Shown piece by piece: positions 11,401 through 20,355 of a stretch of 31,729 nt of DNA. The position numbers were made by a program, and so were the translations under genes. Where the stretch lies: contig MNCI01011387.1 of assembly GCA_015680685.1 (NCBI GenBank), forward strand, positions 23,691 to 55,419, read 5' to 3'. Origin of the DNA: Gnetum montanum. Lineage: Eukaryota > Streptophyta > Gnetopsida > Gnetales > Gnetaceae. Each line of letters begins with the position of its first letter. Within the stretch, counting starts at the first letter, position 1. The notes beneath the pieces are model-generated. The model was not told the origin of the DNA. It made no database searches and was given only the letters and a program-made list of their open reading frames with translations.

Positions 11401-12126
11401 CCAGCTGCGAGATAATATTTTTTTACTCTTTAAAGATGCATATTATTAATGTCAAGTAAATCTTGGGGGCCCAATCCTTGCCATGGCATTAACCTTTTTG
11501 ACAAAACCTTAGTGTTAAGATATGTGAATTGGATGGCGAGGAGATAAAGATTAATTTTAATAAAGGAGAAGGATTTGTCGGTTACGTCACTGGTTCTGGA
11601 TTCTTCTCCGCTGATTTACGGTTCTCTTAACGTATTGTACGTCAGAAGTGCCGAGGTTGGTTTCGGCTAGGCCGGTTTGGAGTTGAAAGATGAGAGATTG
11701 AAATTTTGGGTGTGATGGGCTTGGTTGTGCAATGTTCATTGCATCAAGGCGGGGGTTTGGGAGGATTGATAGGTGGACAAAAGCCTTGTGCTTATTATGC
11801 CTAAGCTCGATGGGAAGTCTGGTAAACAAAGACATTACCATCACTTGAAGTAATGGTATTAATTTATTTCAATAATCTTTATATTTTATGTTTTACCCAT
11901 TTTTGACCAAACGGTTATCCTTCCTATGCAAGGTATTCCTTCTCCAGAGAAAAGGTAAATTTTTTCAAAGAAAGGTTTCTTGTAAAGATCAAAAACCCAT
12001 TTACCTTTTCTTGATACTCACTTTTCTGATATACTCAAAATTATTGTTATTATTATTTATTTTTTAAGTTACAACAAAAAACTACTTTCCTATTAAACCG
12101 ATCATTTTATCTCTATTTGTTTTTGA
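11401..12126. other. Intergenic DNA, no gene recognised
   Basis: An 85-codon minus-strand frame at 11844-11587 has no family resemblance. The rest is AT-rich with T-runs near 12,040-12,065. Confidence 0.3.
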
Positions 12127-12245
12127 AATACCCTTAATTAAAGGATAAAAATGCCGCACTTGCAGAGTTTACCACTGCACCAGTGTCCTCCCTGATTCAA
12201 TGATTCAATAACTCACTATGGGGTTTCCCCACCAATAAAAAACTA
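12127..12245 (+). repeat. Upstream duplication, copy A
   Basis: Matches 12,490-12,599 over about 110 bases, from TACCCTTAATTAAAG to CCCCACCAATAAAAA. Copy A has one extra TGATTCAA unit (tandem GATTCAATGATTCAATAA). Both copies end in CCAATAAAA, so each carries a CCAAT word. The start-to-start distance is about 363 bp. Confidence 0.75.
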
Positions 12246-12489
12246 GCTTTTATATATATATCAATTGGTCAATATGATTTTAAAAAAAATTGATGTTAAC
12301 CAAGTTCGACTACGGAAAAAAGGTAACAATATAACAAAAAACGAAATCACTTATTCCTTGTCTGTTCCTCTACCACTTACCCAATTTAATTTTACCCTCT
12401 TTCTTTATTTGTTCATGACGTTCTTGAGAAATAAATTTTTGCATAAATAACGCTCAACTGTTCATGGCGTTAAGTACCCTGAAATTTTA
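12246..12489. other. AT-rich spacer between the two duplication copies
   Basis: AT-rich, with a TATATATATATC run near 12,252. A 61-codon open frame at 12,265-12,450 lacks recognisable features. Confidence 0.35.
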
Positions 12490-12599
12490 AGTACCCTTAA
12501 TTAAAGAATAAAAACGTTGCACCCGCAGAGTTTACCACGGCGCCAGTGCCCTCCCTGATTCAATAACTCACTCTGGGGTGTCCCCACCAATAAAAACTA
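12490..12599 (+). repeat. Upstream duplication, copy B
   Basis: Second copy of the segment at 12,127-12,245. It is more GC-rich at several positions (for example CACGGCGCCAGTGCCCT against CACTGCACCAGTGTCCT). The differences are largely C/T and G/A, as expected if copy A was methylated and copy B was not. It directly abuts the GC-rich promoter of the BZR-family gene. Confidence 0.75.
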
Positions 12600-13145
12600 A
12601 ACAAATAAAGCCAAAGCAAATGCACACGAACAGTAACAAAAGCCTGATGCGTGTGTACCTGCTTGCTTCACGCGCTGTGGCTGGACCGGCCCAACAAGAG
12701 GTAGGCCCCACACCACACCCCAGCCCAGCCAAGCCAAGCCAAGCCCGGCCCACGTCAGCCGCGTCCAAAAAGCGAAGCTACCAAACCTCAAACCTCAGCC
12801 TCGGTCTCACTCTCTCATTAACTCACTCACTCACTGGTCATCGTTGTACTGCGGCCGCTGCGGCTGCCGTGTTGTATACAGTGATGCGTCAGTGAGTCAG
12901 GTAAGTCCACAGACTGTTGCATCACTCACGCCCGTACCTGACCAACCCCATGTTACCCTCTCTTTAACCATTAACCATACCATGCCCATTACCCATGTAT
13001 GTATGAACGCAGCATTATCCGGCCATAACCTAACCCACGTCCTACCCTCCACTTGGGTCAAGGTCCGCTGCCGGTAACCACTCCCCGCCTCCCCTCTTAC
13101 GCTTACGCTCGCACCCCCACACACACGCAGAACTCGCCGCATAAA
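12600..13145 (+). promoter_or_regulatory. Promoter/leader of the BZR-family gene
   Basis: A GC-rich, CpG-rich block immediately 5' of the gene. BRRE elements (CGTGTG or reverse) occur at 12623-12628 (CACACG), 12650-12655 (CGTGTG) and 13122-13127 (CACACG). ACGT cores in CACGTC lie at 12751-12756 and 13036-13041. An AAGCC pentamer run spans about 12,727-12,745 and pyrimidine-rich CACTCACTCACTC lies near 12,825. BES1/BZR1 proteins bind CGTG(T/C)G, so feedback on its own gene is possible but unproven. The transcription start was not determined. A weak TATA-like CATAAATT lies at 13140-13147. Confidence 0.5.
12898..12906 (+). other. Perfect 5' splice donor in the leader (CAG|GTAAGT)
   Basis: CAG|GTAAGT, with the intron beginning at 12901, is the full consensus donor. 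If transcription starts upstream of 12,898, a 5'UTR intron could run to an acceptor such as TGCTTGTTGCAG (exon resuming at 13617). That intron would remove all the upstream ORFs listed below. The acceptor is only a candidate. Confidence 0.35.
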
Positions 13146-13194
13146 TTGAGTTTGGCTCCACTCTCACCTTCCTTTTACCTTGGCTTTTCATCTA

Positions 13195-13221
13195 ATGCCG
13201 TCGCCAGCCCAGCTAAGCTAA
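13195..13221 (+). CDS. Candidate uORF 1 (8 aa)
   Basis: ATG at 13195 in the context CTAATGCC, encoding MPSPAQLS and stopping at 13219-13221. It is only relevant if the transcript begins upstream and the segment is not spliced out. The context is moderate, with T at -3 and C at +4. Confidence 0.2.
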   Translation: MPSPAQLS

Positions 13222-13290
13222 TCGCAGCCCAGCCCAGCAATATCTCTCCTTCCTTCCTTCCTTCTTTCCTTGCCTGCTTGCCTGCCAACA

Positions 13291-13350
13291 ATGGCTTGCT
13301 CTTCCTCATTCTGCTGCTGCTGCTCCTACTGTGTACGCGTATGTAGCTAA
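13291..13350 (+). CDS. Candidate uORF 2, Cys-rich 19 aa, optimal start context
   Basis: ATG at 13291 sits in CCAACAATGGCT, an exact match to the plant AACAATGGC start consensus. The main start (GGGGAGATGACG) is poorer. The encoded peptide is MACSSSFCCCCSYCVRVCS, with 7 cysteines in 19 residues. Its TAA stop overlaps the ATG of the next uORF by one base (TAATG at 13348-13352), a layout suited to termination-reinitiation. The Cys run is coded by a CTG/TGC triplet repeat, so the peptide itself may be incidental and the start context the functional part. No expression evidence is available. Confidence 0.35.
   Translation: MACSSSFCCCCSYCVRVCS
13341..13346 (+). promoter_or_regulatory. Minimal start-stop uORF (ATGTAG)
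   Basis: ATG directly followed by TAG, inside uORF 2 in another frame. AUG-stop elements are known in plant leaders to stall ribosomes, the AUGUAA of Arabidopsis NIP5;1 being the known case. Here the stop is TAG, so the parallel is only suggestive. Confidence 0.2.
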
Positions 13351-13400
13351 TGTCACTGCTGCTACTGCAATTGCTTCTGCTGCTGTTGCTACGGCGGTGA
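13350..13400 (+). CDS. Candidate uORF 3 (Leu-rich, 16 aa)
   Basis: Begins in the TAATG overlap with uORF 2 and encodes [16 protein letters not shown], ending TGA at 13398-13400. The composition comes from a CTG-type triplet repeat. It would be reached by reinitiation after uORF 2. Confidence 0.25.
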   Translation: MSLLLLQLLLLLLLRR

Positions 13401-13479
13401 AGCCGAGGAGCAGGGCCAACAGAAAAGCAAAGAAAGCAAAGGCAAGCACAGAGAACGGAGCCGTAGCAGTAGACCACCA

Positions 13480-13593
13480 ATGCGTTTGCAGCAGCAGCAA
13501 CAACATCATCATCATCATCGCATTATCCCAACAACAGGAAGCGCAAAGCAAAGGCGGCAGCAGTTGAAGCTCAAGTGGAAGTGGATCGCATAA
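13480..13593 (+). CDS. Candidate uORF 4 (Gln/His-rich, 37 aa)
   Basis: ATG at 13480 in context CCACCAATGCG. It encodes a peptide with five Gln then five His near its start and a basic tail, stopping at TAA 13591-13593. That leaves 116 nt before the main ATG. The Gln/His runs are coded by CAG and CAT triplet repeats in the leader. Confidence 0.25.
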   Translation: MRLQQQQQHHHHHRIIPTTGSAKQRRQQLKLKWKWIA

Positions 13594-13709
13594 TAATAAT
13601 AAGGTGCTTGTTGCAGTCGCAGAAGAAAGAAGAAGAAGAAGAAGAAGGAGGAGCAAGGAGGAGGAGGAGGAGTTGCAGAATTTTTCGGAGGTGTGAGAGG
13701 AGAGGGGAG

Positions 13710-15397
13710 ATGACGTCGGGCACGCGGCTGCCGACATGGAAGGAGAGGGAGAACAACAAACGCCGAGAGCGCCGGCGCCGGGCCATCGCGGCCAAGATCT
13801 ACTCCGGCCTCCGCATGTACGGCAGCTACAAACTCCCCAAACACTGCGACAATAACGAGGTCCTCAAGGCCCTCTGCAACGAAGCCGGCTGGCACGTTGA
13901 GGAAGACGGCACCACTTACCGCAAGGTAACCAAGAAAAACACCAAAACAAAAATCCCTCTCTTATAATACCTACATTCTCAGATTTCTTGCCTCCCTCCT
14001 TCCACACGACGCAGTCACGGTCTTCGTTTTTGAAGCGCATTTCGCAGCCTTGATTTTTCGGATGCCCCTCATTGGACGCGCGGTCTGGATCTCCCTGCAA
14101 CGTTTGCCATGGATTTCATTCATTGCAGGAACGCCTTCCCCTTTTTTGCACAATCATGCTTTTGTTTTCACGTCGGATGCGTCGGTTTGTTGCTCCCGTT
14201 TCTGTTTCGCGGACAAATTCCTTTCCTTTGCTTTCCCCTGCTCCGGCCGATGCCCAAACCCTACTCTGCGGCAAAACACAGGAATCGCGGAAATCTTCCC
14301 GGGATTTATGGTTTTTATACGTGCCCTGGATGATGCAGGGATGCGCTCCCCCGGAGCGAATGGAAAGCGCGGCGGGGGGCCCGTCGGGGGTAGCGAGCAT
14401 GAGCGTGAGCGTGAGCGCGAGCCCGGCGTCGTCGTACGTGCCGTCGCCGGCGTCCTCGTCGTTTCCGTCGCCGGCGCCGTCGTGCCACATGAGTCCGGCT
14501 CCGACGCCGGGCCCGGACCTGATCCCGTGGCTCAAGAACCTCGGCGCCGGCCACGCCCTCCGCGGGGGCGCCCCCGGAGTCCTCACCGTCTGCGTCGGTC
14601 CGGGATCGGTCTCCGGCTCGGGCTCCGGCTCGAGCTCGAGCGCGCCCGTGACGCCGCCGCTGAGCTCGCCGACGGCGCGCGGCCCGCGTGCGAGGCCGGA
14701 CTGGGACGCGGCCGCGGCGTTCCCGGGCGCCGTGGTGGCGGCCGAGGCGCCGTTCGCGGCGTTCTCGAGGTACCCGTTTCTGTCCGCGCCGGCGAGCCCG
14801 GGGCCGCACGCGCACGGGCACGGGCACGGCGGAGCCCGGCCGCCGGTTCTGGACCTCTCGGGCGCGGCCATGGACAACACGAAGGGCCGCTGGATGGGCG
14901 GCGTCCGTGTCCCGGCCATGGGACCGTCGTCGCCGACCTTCAGTCTGCTGACGCCCGCGGCGCAGCTCGAGCACGCCCACGGCGCCGCGGGCGCCGGCGT
15001 GTTCGGCGTCGGAGCCGGCGAGCGCGGCGCCGCCGTCGGGTTTTTCGTGGCGTCGCAGTCGCAGTCGCAGTCGCAGCCGGGGTCGCCGTTGTGGACGCCG
15101 TCGGCGCCGCAGAGCGCGATCTCGTCGCCGTCGTCGGCGGCCGCGGGCGGCGGTGCGCGCCCCGTTCCGGCGGCCCCGGTCTCGCCGGTTCCGGTCCCGG
15201 TGCCGGTGCCGGTGCCGGTGCCGCAGTCGGAGGAAGACTTTCAGTTCGAGTTTGGGGGTGTGACGCCGTGGCAGGGCGAGCGGATTCACGAGGAGTGCGG
15301 CGGAGAAATCGCATCCGACGATTTGGAATTGACGCTGGGAACGTGCTCCAAGCCCAGGCCAGCAGCAGCCAAAATAGAACAGATTTCCTGTCTTTAG
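13710..15397 (+). CDS. BES1/BZR1-family brassinosteroid transcription factor; join(13710..13925, 14339..15397)
   Basis: Nuclear transcription factor of the plant brassinosteroid pathway, 424 aa from two exons. Residues 1-75 form the family's atypical-bHLH DNA-binding domain, with [19 protein letters not shown] (basic, also NLS-like), [17 protein letters not shown] and TTYRKG. Residues 92-125 are Ser/Pro-rich with SxxxS spacing suited to GSK3/BIN2 phosphorylation. [12 protein letters not shown] (173-184), [10 protein letters not shown] (217-226), SPTFSLLTP (270-278), WQGERIHEE (383-391) and the EAR motif LELTL (401-405) follow in family order. The [11 protein letters not shown] junction resembles the BEH3/BEH4 branch. 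The start is the first ATG in frame and gives the usual family N-terminus (TSGTRLPTW). The protein is longer than the usual 310-340 aa because of Gly/Ala/Pro/Ser/His expansions (SQSQSQSQ, a VP-dipeptide run). The ECDESD-type PEST/PP2A site and the 14-3-3 arginine are not visible. Exon 2 has extreme GC at third positions. Confidence 0.93.
13926..14338 (+). other. Single coding intron of the BZR-family gene
   Basis: 413 nt, GT-AG. The donor is AAG|GTAACC after TTACCGCAAG and the acceptor TGATGCAG|GGATGC. It falls in phase 0 between the YRK and the GCAPP of the protein, at the end of the DNA-binding domain, which is the conserved single-intron position of this family. Open frames that run through the intron into exon 2 (from 14,050 or 14,072) are read-through artefacts. 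Confidence 0.88.
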
Positions 15398-16090
15398 CAT
15401 GGTCAGTCATATTTCTGTCTGCGCTTGGTTTCCGCTGTATGTTGTAGTAGCAGGCTTTGTTTAGGCCGGAGGCTTCATCTCCTCCGCCCAGGCCAGTTTT
15501 TTGTCTGACTTGGGGCAGAGACTTCAGGGAGGGATCATCATTTGGGTTAATCAATGATACCTGAGTTTAAGCTTTAGATGCAGGCTCTTGAAAGAGGTTA
15601 GATTAAGCTTGGTTTTGCTCTGTGCTGGCCCGGCCTTAGTTAGATGATGATCCTTCGGTGTAGAGTTAGAGAGTTTGTCGTCCTTGTTGTGAAATGTTCG
15701 GCAACACGAGTTTTTCTTTTGTTTGTTTCTTTCTGTTTTCCCTGGTCTTCTTTCGGTAAATTTCGTACTGCACGAGAGATTGCATTTTGGCTGGCCCAGT
15801 TTGGTGGTTTAGGCTGTGACGGTACTGGTTAGGGACCGCATTGTGTATTTAGCAGGGTAAGTCAAGTTTGTTCGTTTTCATTTAAAGAATTTGGATCGTT
15901 TCTCTAATATGGTTCTGTGATGGGTCGCTCTTTTAGTTTTGTCGTTCCTTGAACTGGTGGGTGTAAAAGTTTTTTCGGTTGTTGATGTCTGAACTTCTAG
16001 GAAGTTTCTGGTTGTACGCTAAAGTGTTTTTTGATGATAGTATCTTTGATTTGCTTTTTAAAGAAAAAGAAATAAAGAAAGTAGAGTTCT
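15398..16090 (+). other. 3' UTR and poly(A) signal region
   Basis: Sequence after the TAG stop at 15395-15397 drops quickly from very GC-rich to T-rich, as plant 3' UTRs do. A canonical AATAAA is at 16071-16076; earlier weak signals are possible. The exact cleavage site is not known. Short open frames here are not supported. Confidence 0.4.
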
Positions 16091-18129
16091 GGTTTTTTTG
16101 GGTTAGTTTGCTTTGGCAGGAGACGGTGCCTCCCTTTGTCTTAGTACACACAAAGCCAAATTTGATCAGTTTCAATTGCGTACCACACCTTTCCTTGTCC
16201 AGTGTGGCCTTTCACCAAGTACAATCGGCGATATTCCATTCTTTTTTGTTTTTATTCATTTTATGCGTCTAGCACATCAAGGAACTTACGTAGGTAAAAC
16301 CTTAAACTGCATTGACAGTTTCATTAAGAAGGCATTTTTGCATGTACTTCTCTGTGTTTGCCTTAGGGCAGTACAGACGTACATTCATTGCTGTTTTTTA
16401 TTTGTTATCTTTAATAGATAAAAGGCAAGCTCTATTTGATCCAGTTTCACCCATTTTTATTTCAAAACTTCCTAATGTTTAAGTATAGACCTTTAAAATT
16501 AAACTGTGATCTGTATAACGTTTAACGCAAATCTAGCAGCAAATTCCTCATTCACCTCCTTATACTTGAGTACTAACCACTTTCAGATTAGGAATTGCCT
16601 TCATTATCATCATCATCCTACCCTTGCTTTAGTGTTGGTTGTATGAGCTCTTGTCACCATCACTTCTATGAAGAATCATACTTTAAGCGTTACTCCCGTG
16701 CATCTGACATAATTAAATTCTAACACAACAATATTTTCAGAAAGCTTTTCGTAAATGTTAAATATGGAGTTCGATAGTTTACCTGCAACTTTCGTTATGC
16801 ATCTTCTAGCCTTTTCCGTTACAGTGCCTTTGGCACTAGCAGCAAAATATTACCAGCACTAGAGACCTTAATATTTTTATTGCTTCTGCTGCTTCTTGTA
16901 ATTTATTGCTTGATGCATTCTTAAGAAAGGAATCACCTTCCTTACATGTTATTTTCAAAAGTTGGCAGGGGCTTTTTATTTGAAAGTAAAACGAGTTCTT
17001 GTTTGTTTGTTTGTGACATGATACTGATATTTTTTATGGTTGAAGAGGTGGAGTAACTTTGGTAATTTCAGGTTCTGTTTTTTCTTTTTTCTTTTTTTTT
17101 AAATTACATTTTCCTTACTTGTCATTCCTATCCAAGAGGTTATTTTATCTTGTGTATTTGTAGCTAAACTTGATACACTGTTTCAAACGTATTGTATGAT
17201 AGAAATTTCTTCCTGCGAGCGCCTCACATGTACATGACGCTATTGATGGCAGATTTTGTGAAATTTTAATTTTGACAACTACTCAATTCCCTAAACAATT
17301 TTGCCCTATAAAACACTGGAGTTAGCATCTGGCCATAACATCTACGCTAGATGATGTTGCATATTTGTTACTCAGCTGTGCTTTCTAAATTCTAACATAG
17401 TATTTGTTTATTTGAAACAAAATATGCATTATGCATTATTGTCCATTGTTTAAAGTATATCACCAAAAGCGAGTTCCTGACGCAAACAAAATTCGAATGT
17501 GCCTGTATTTTAATAATTTCGAAATTTCTGAAATGTATTTTTGCTTGGATGCAGAAGTTATATATTGGGAAAAGTTATGACATGTCTGCAAAAAGATTGG
17601 ATTATTTTCTGTATGCCGGTCATCTCAATCTGCCCATGGATGTCCTGACACTGCCCCATGTCCAGGGAATGGACGAAAATTATTTTCACATTTGATTTGA
17701 ATTTTTCTTGTATTTTTCCGTCTGCTTAATCAATGTCCTGTCAGGATTTGTTGCCGTGTTGCTAGACACTGGAAGTGTATAGTTCCTATCAGAATTTGTT
17801 TGCTTGATCTGCTCTTGTCCCCATACTGGATTGGGTAATTGAGAGCACCATTACACGGGCTTCTTTTTTATCAGAAGGCCAAGAAATATATATATATATA
17901 TCTATATATATATAGCTATCTGTCGATCTATGATTGTAATGTTTTTCTTTAAATCTGATACATATAATTAACTCTGCATTTAGTTGCTTCAGAATTGTCT
18001 ATGTTTGTTATCATTAATTAATTGTTGAAAGCTTTCAATTTTCTAACCTGGTATTTGCTTGGTGTTAAAAATTTTATTGAATTAGGTAAAATGGTTGCTT
18101 CTTAATTTTTTTAGTTATATTTTGTTATA
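16091..18129. other. AT-rich downstream intergenic DNA
   Basis: No gene recognised. It contains a TA microsatellite at about 17,886-17,914 (TATATATATATATCTATATA type), T-rich stretches, and short open frames without resemblance. Confidence 0.35.
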
Positions 18130-18340
18130 TTACCTTAGGCCCCATGACACTCAAACGAGAGGCATGAGTTCAAATCTCTGGGTTTGTCCAGGGCATTCAG
18201 GACCGAGTTAAAAAGCATCGGATTTATTATCTCTTTACCGAGTTGATTTTCAGCCGCTTAGAATCGGGTTGATATAACCTTAATCTGGTTTTTTATAGTG
18301 CTTATTTGTTACAAATTGAACGTGAGGTTCAAATTTGACA
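18130..18340 (+). repeat. Possible SINE-like unit
   Basis: GGCCCCATGACACTCAAACG is followed by GAGTTCAAATCTC, which resembles an RNA polymerase III B-box (GGTTCAAATCC). An A-box-like word in the expected place is weak. No poly(A) tail or target duplication was found, so this is tentative. Confidence 0.3.
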
Positions 18341-19790
18341 ATGAAGAATCATCTGAAACATGTTGACAGATGCTAATATAACATGCAGCGGGTGTGATTC
18401 TCTAGAAAATGACAATTTTACTGTGTTTTGAGGCAGCACGAAGGTTATGCTAATAAACTATTTTATGCAGGAATGCGAGTGAATGTAGATTGTACGTAGT
18501 GAACCCGTTTGGTTCCAGCATTAAACAGCTGCTTGTGGTATATCTGTACACTGCAATTCTATTTAGGGTAGCGGATATGGTGCTATGATGTAAGAGTTAT
18601 GTAAATCGTGATTAATGATTCATATTGATTTTAATCGATCTTGAATTGAGATGAGAACAAGGTGGTCTTTAAATTTTAACGTTTAAGTAACGACTTGGAC
18701 AAATATGTTTACCCAAATTTACATTTTTTTTTCTTTCGGATTTGTTAAACACACCAATGAAGTGGTTTGTTGGTACACCAACAAACGTTAGTAATGCATC
18801 TCAACGTTTGTTCTTATTTTTCTTGACAAATTATTTGAGTCTAGGATTCCACAAACTCTCCTTCTCTTTCAGGAGAAAACCATCTTTGAAGCTTCCAGGA
18901 TATTTGGGAATTTTAGATTTTACATGTGTTTTAGGGTATGTCTGTACATATGTACAGATCTCTGTAGATATACACTTAAACGTGTATATCAGTTTTTATC
19001 GAACATTAAGCATTGTTTTTGCACTTGTGTATGTACGACGTATTGCACTTTTGTTTTTTAAGACTAATCAGAGGAGAATCGAGGGATCATGCAGTGTTTG
19101 TTTATAGAAAGCCGTTTGCATGGTTTTTCGATTGGTGAGCAAGTGGAAGTGTTTGAGCATATTAAAATAGAGAGAATTTGTATCAAGTTTGACTATTGGC
19201 TTTCGATAGCAAGATGGAGGCTTTGTTAAGCTTGGGAACTGTTACGATTTCCAGTTATCATGGTTAATAATGATAGTGATTGTGGTGGTGCAACATTTGT
19301 CGAAAAGTCATTTAAAATTTTTGTTATATTTATTTTTATATCAAAGTATGCTTTGAACTCATGAGTAGAAGGTTGTCAACCCAACTGATGGCCCATGTTC
19401 AAATATTACAAGATATTATTACAAAATTGGATAACGGAAATTATATATATTGTATTAATTTGCACATGTGCCCTGGGTGGGTTTAATCCTATATGTTTAT
19501 TGAAAAATACAACACATTGGTTTTGCACAAAATATACCATCTTATTGGCTTCATTTCCTTTATTAGAAATGGTGGTTTTAATCCTTTGCAACAGTTTTTA
19601 AAGTGTACTTGCGTCATTGCTTCAGTATGGTTTTTCCGTTGGAGTTTATGATTCATTTTAACTTTTTATACAATTAGATCTTTTATGTTCATGTTCATGG
19701 ACATGTGACTCTTTACAATTACCGTTTAACTAACTTATTATTAGTGCTTTACTTTCTTCTTACTCGAGACACATCAATCTTGGTTGTTTC
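18341..19790. other. AT-rich intergenic DNA with two perfect inverted repeats
   Basis: An open frame from 18,742 to 19,107 (121 codons from TTG, first ATG at 18,758) is hydrophobic and Phe/Leu-rich but has no recognised domain; it is not called as a gene. Within it lie a perfect 18-bp palindrome (TCTGTACATATGTACAGA, 18941-18958) and an inverted repeat GATATACAC/GTGTATATC (18967-18975 and 18982-18990, 6-nt spacer). The rest shows no structure. Confidence 0.35.
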
Positions 19791-19794
19791 AGTT

Positions 19795-20104
19795 CACACC
19801 TTGCTTAAAGGTATAATGCAATGATCAGGATACTTGTTTCTTAGTTGGGATATTGTGGGTTCAATTCTTGACTTGCTTATGGGTGTCAGCACTGAAGTAG
19901 CTTGTGGTGGAACACTTTTGTTTAATGGGTCATATCTACCTTTTTGTGGTGAGGTTTTGTGGTGAGGTGGATGTGATATTAGACCTTGTGTCCATTTCTC
20001 AAAACAATATCTTGTATTCTCTTTACTTGAACCTCATTTTGTTGTTGTTCGATTTCTCTCTAACAAATTAATTCTTCTCCATTCTTATAATTAAAAAAAA
20101 AAAG
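19795..20104 (+). repeat. SINE-like element ending in poly(A)
   Basis: About 310 bp. An A-box-like region (GGTATAATGCAATGATCAGG) at about 19,810 is followed by a B-box-like GGGTTCAATTCTTG at about 19,857, then a T/G-rich body and a terminal run of A at about 20,092-20,104. Head, A/B spacing and A-tail match a tRNA-derived SINE. It is not the same family as the copies at 2-10 kb beyond the B-box. Confidence 0.45.
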
Positions 20105-20355
20105 ATTTTAATTTGCAATGAAGGTGAATGGGTATTCCATCACTCTTGAATTTATTCATCATAGAAAATCTAACCAAGGAGTGGAATTAGCAAACATAGA
20201 ATTAGAAATTATAAGGGGCCCTTTTACTAAACTCCTTTTGATATCTTCTTTCATATTTCTTCTTTCTTCATTGTTTTCATGGCTTTGCATTCCTCACTTC
20301 TTAATTGGAGGAATATTAGGAAATCTTCTTCTGGAAATGGGTTTAGTTAATCCAT

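Larger units (their letters stand above)
13310..13675 (+). repeat. Triplet-repeat-rich leader
   Basis: A succession of imperfect trinucleotide runs: CTG (13311-13323 and 13353-13390), CAG and CAT (13489-13518), AAT (13591-13601), then AAG/GAA and GAG/AGG (13620-13675). It lies directly 5' of the main ATG. Such tracts are length-unstable, so natural variation in uORF peptides and leader structure would be expected. Low-complexity open frames on both strands here are not genes. Confidence 0.7.

Noticed and set aside
13306-13895. Minus-strand frames of 101-143 codons opposite the triplet-repeat leader
   Set aside because: They are Leu/Ser homopolymer translations of the CTG, CAG and GAG repeats, with no domain.
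14050-15447. 465-codon plus-strand frame overlapping exon 2
   Set aside because: It is a different frame through intron and exon with Arg/Gly-rich low-complexity sequence and no domain. The true exon frame is the one joined to exon 1.
14116-15554. Long minus-strand open frames (361, 267 and 204 codons) opposite exon 2 of the BZR-family gene
   Set aside because: They are Arg/Ala/Pro-rich shadows caused by extreme GC and few stop codons. The plus-strand frame carries the conserved family motifs.
18742-19107. 121-codon hydrophobic open frame
   Set aside because: It starts at TTG, has no domain, lies in AT-rich DNA and contains two palindromes. Chance opening is more likely.
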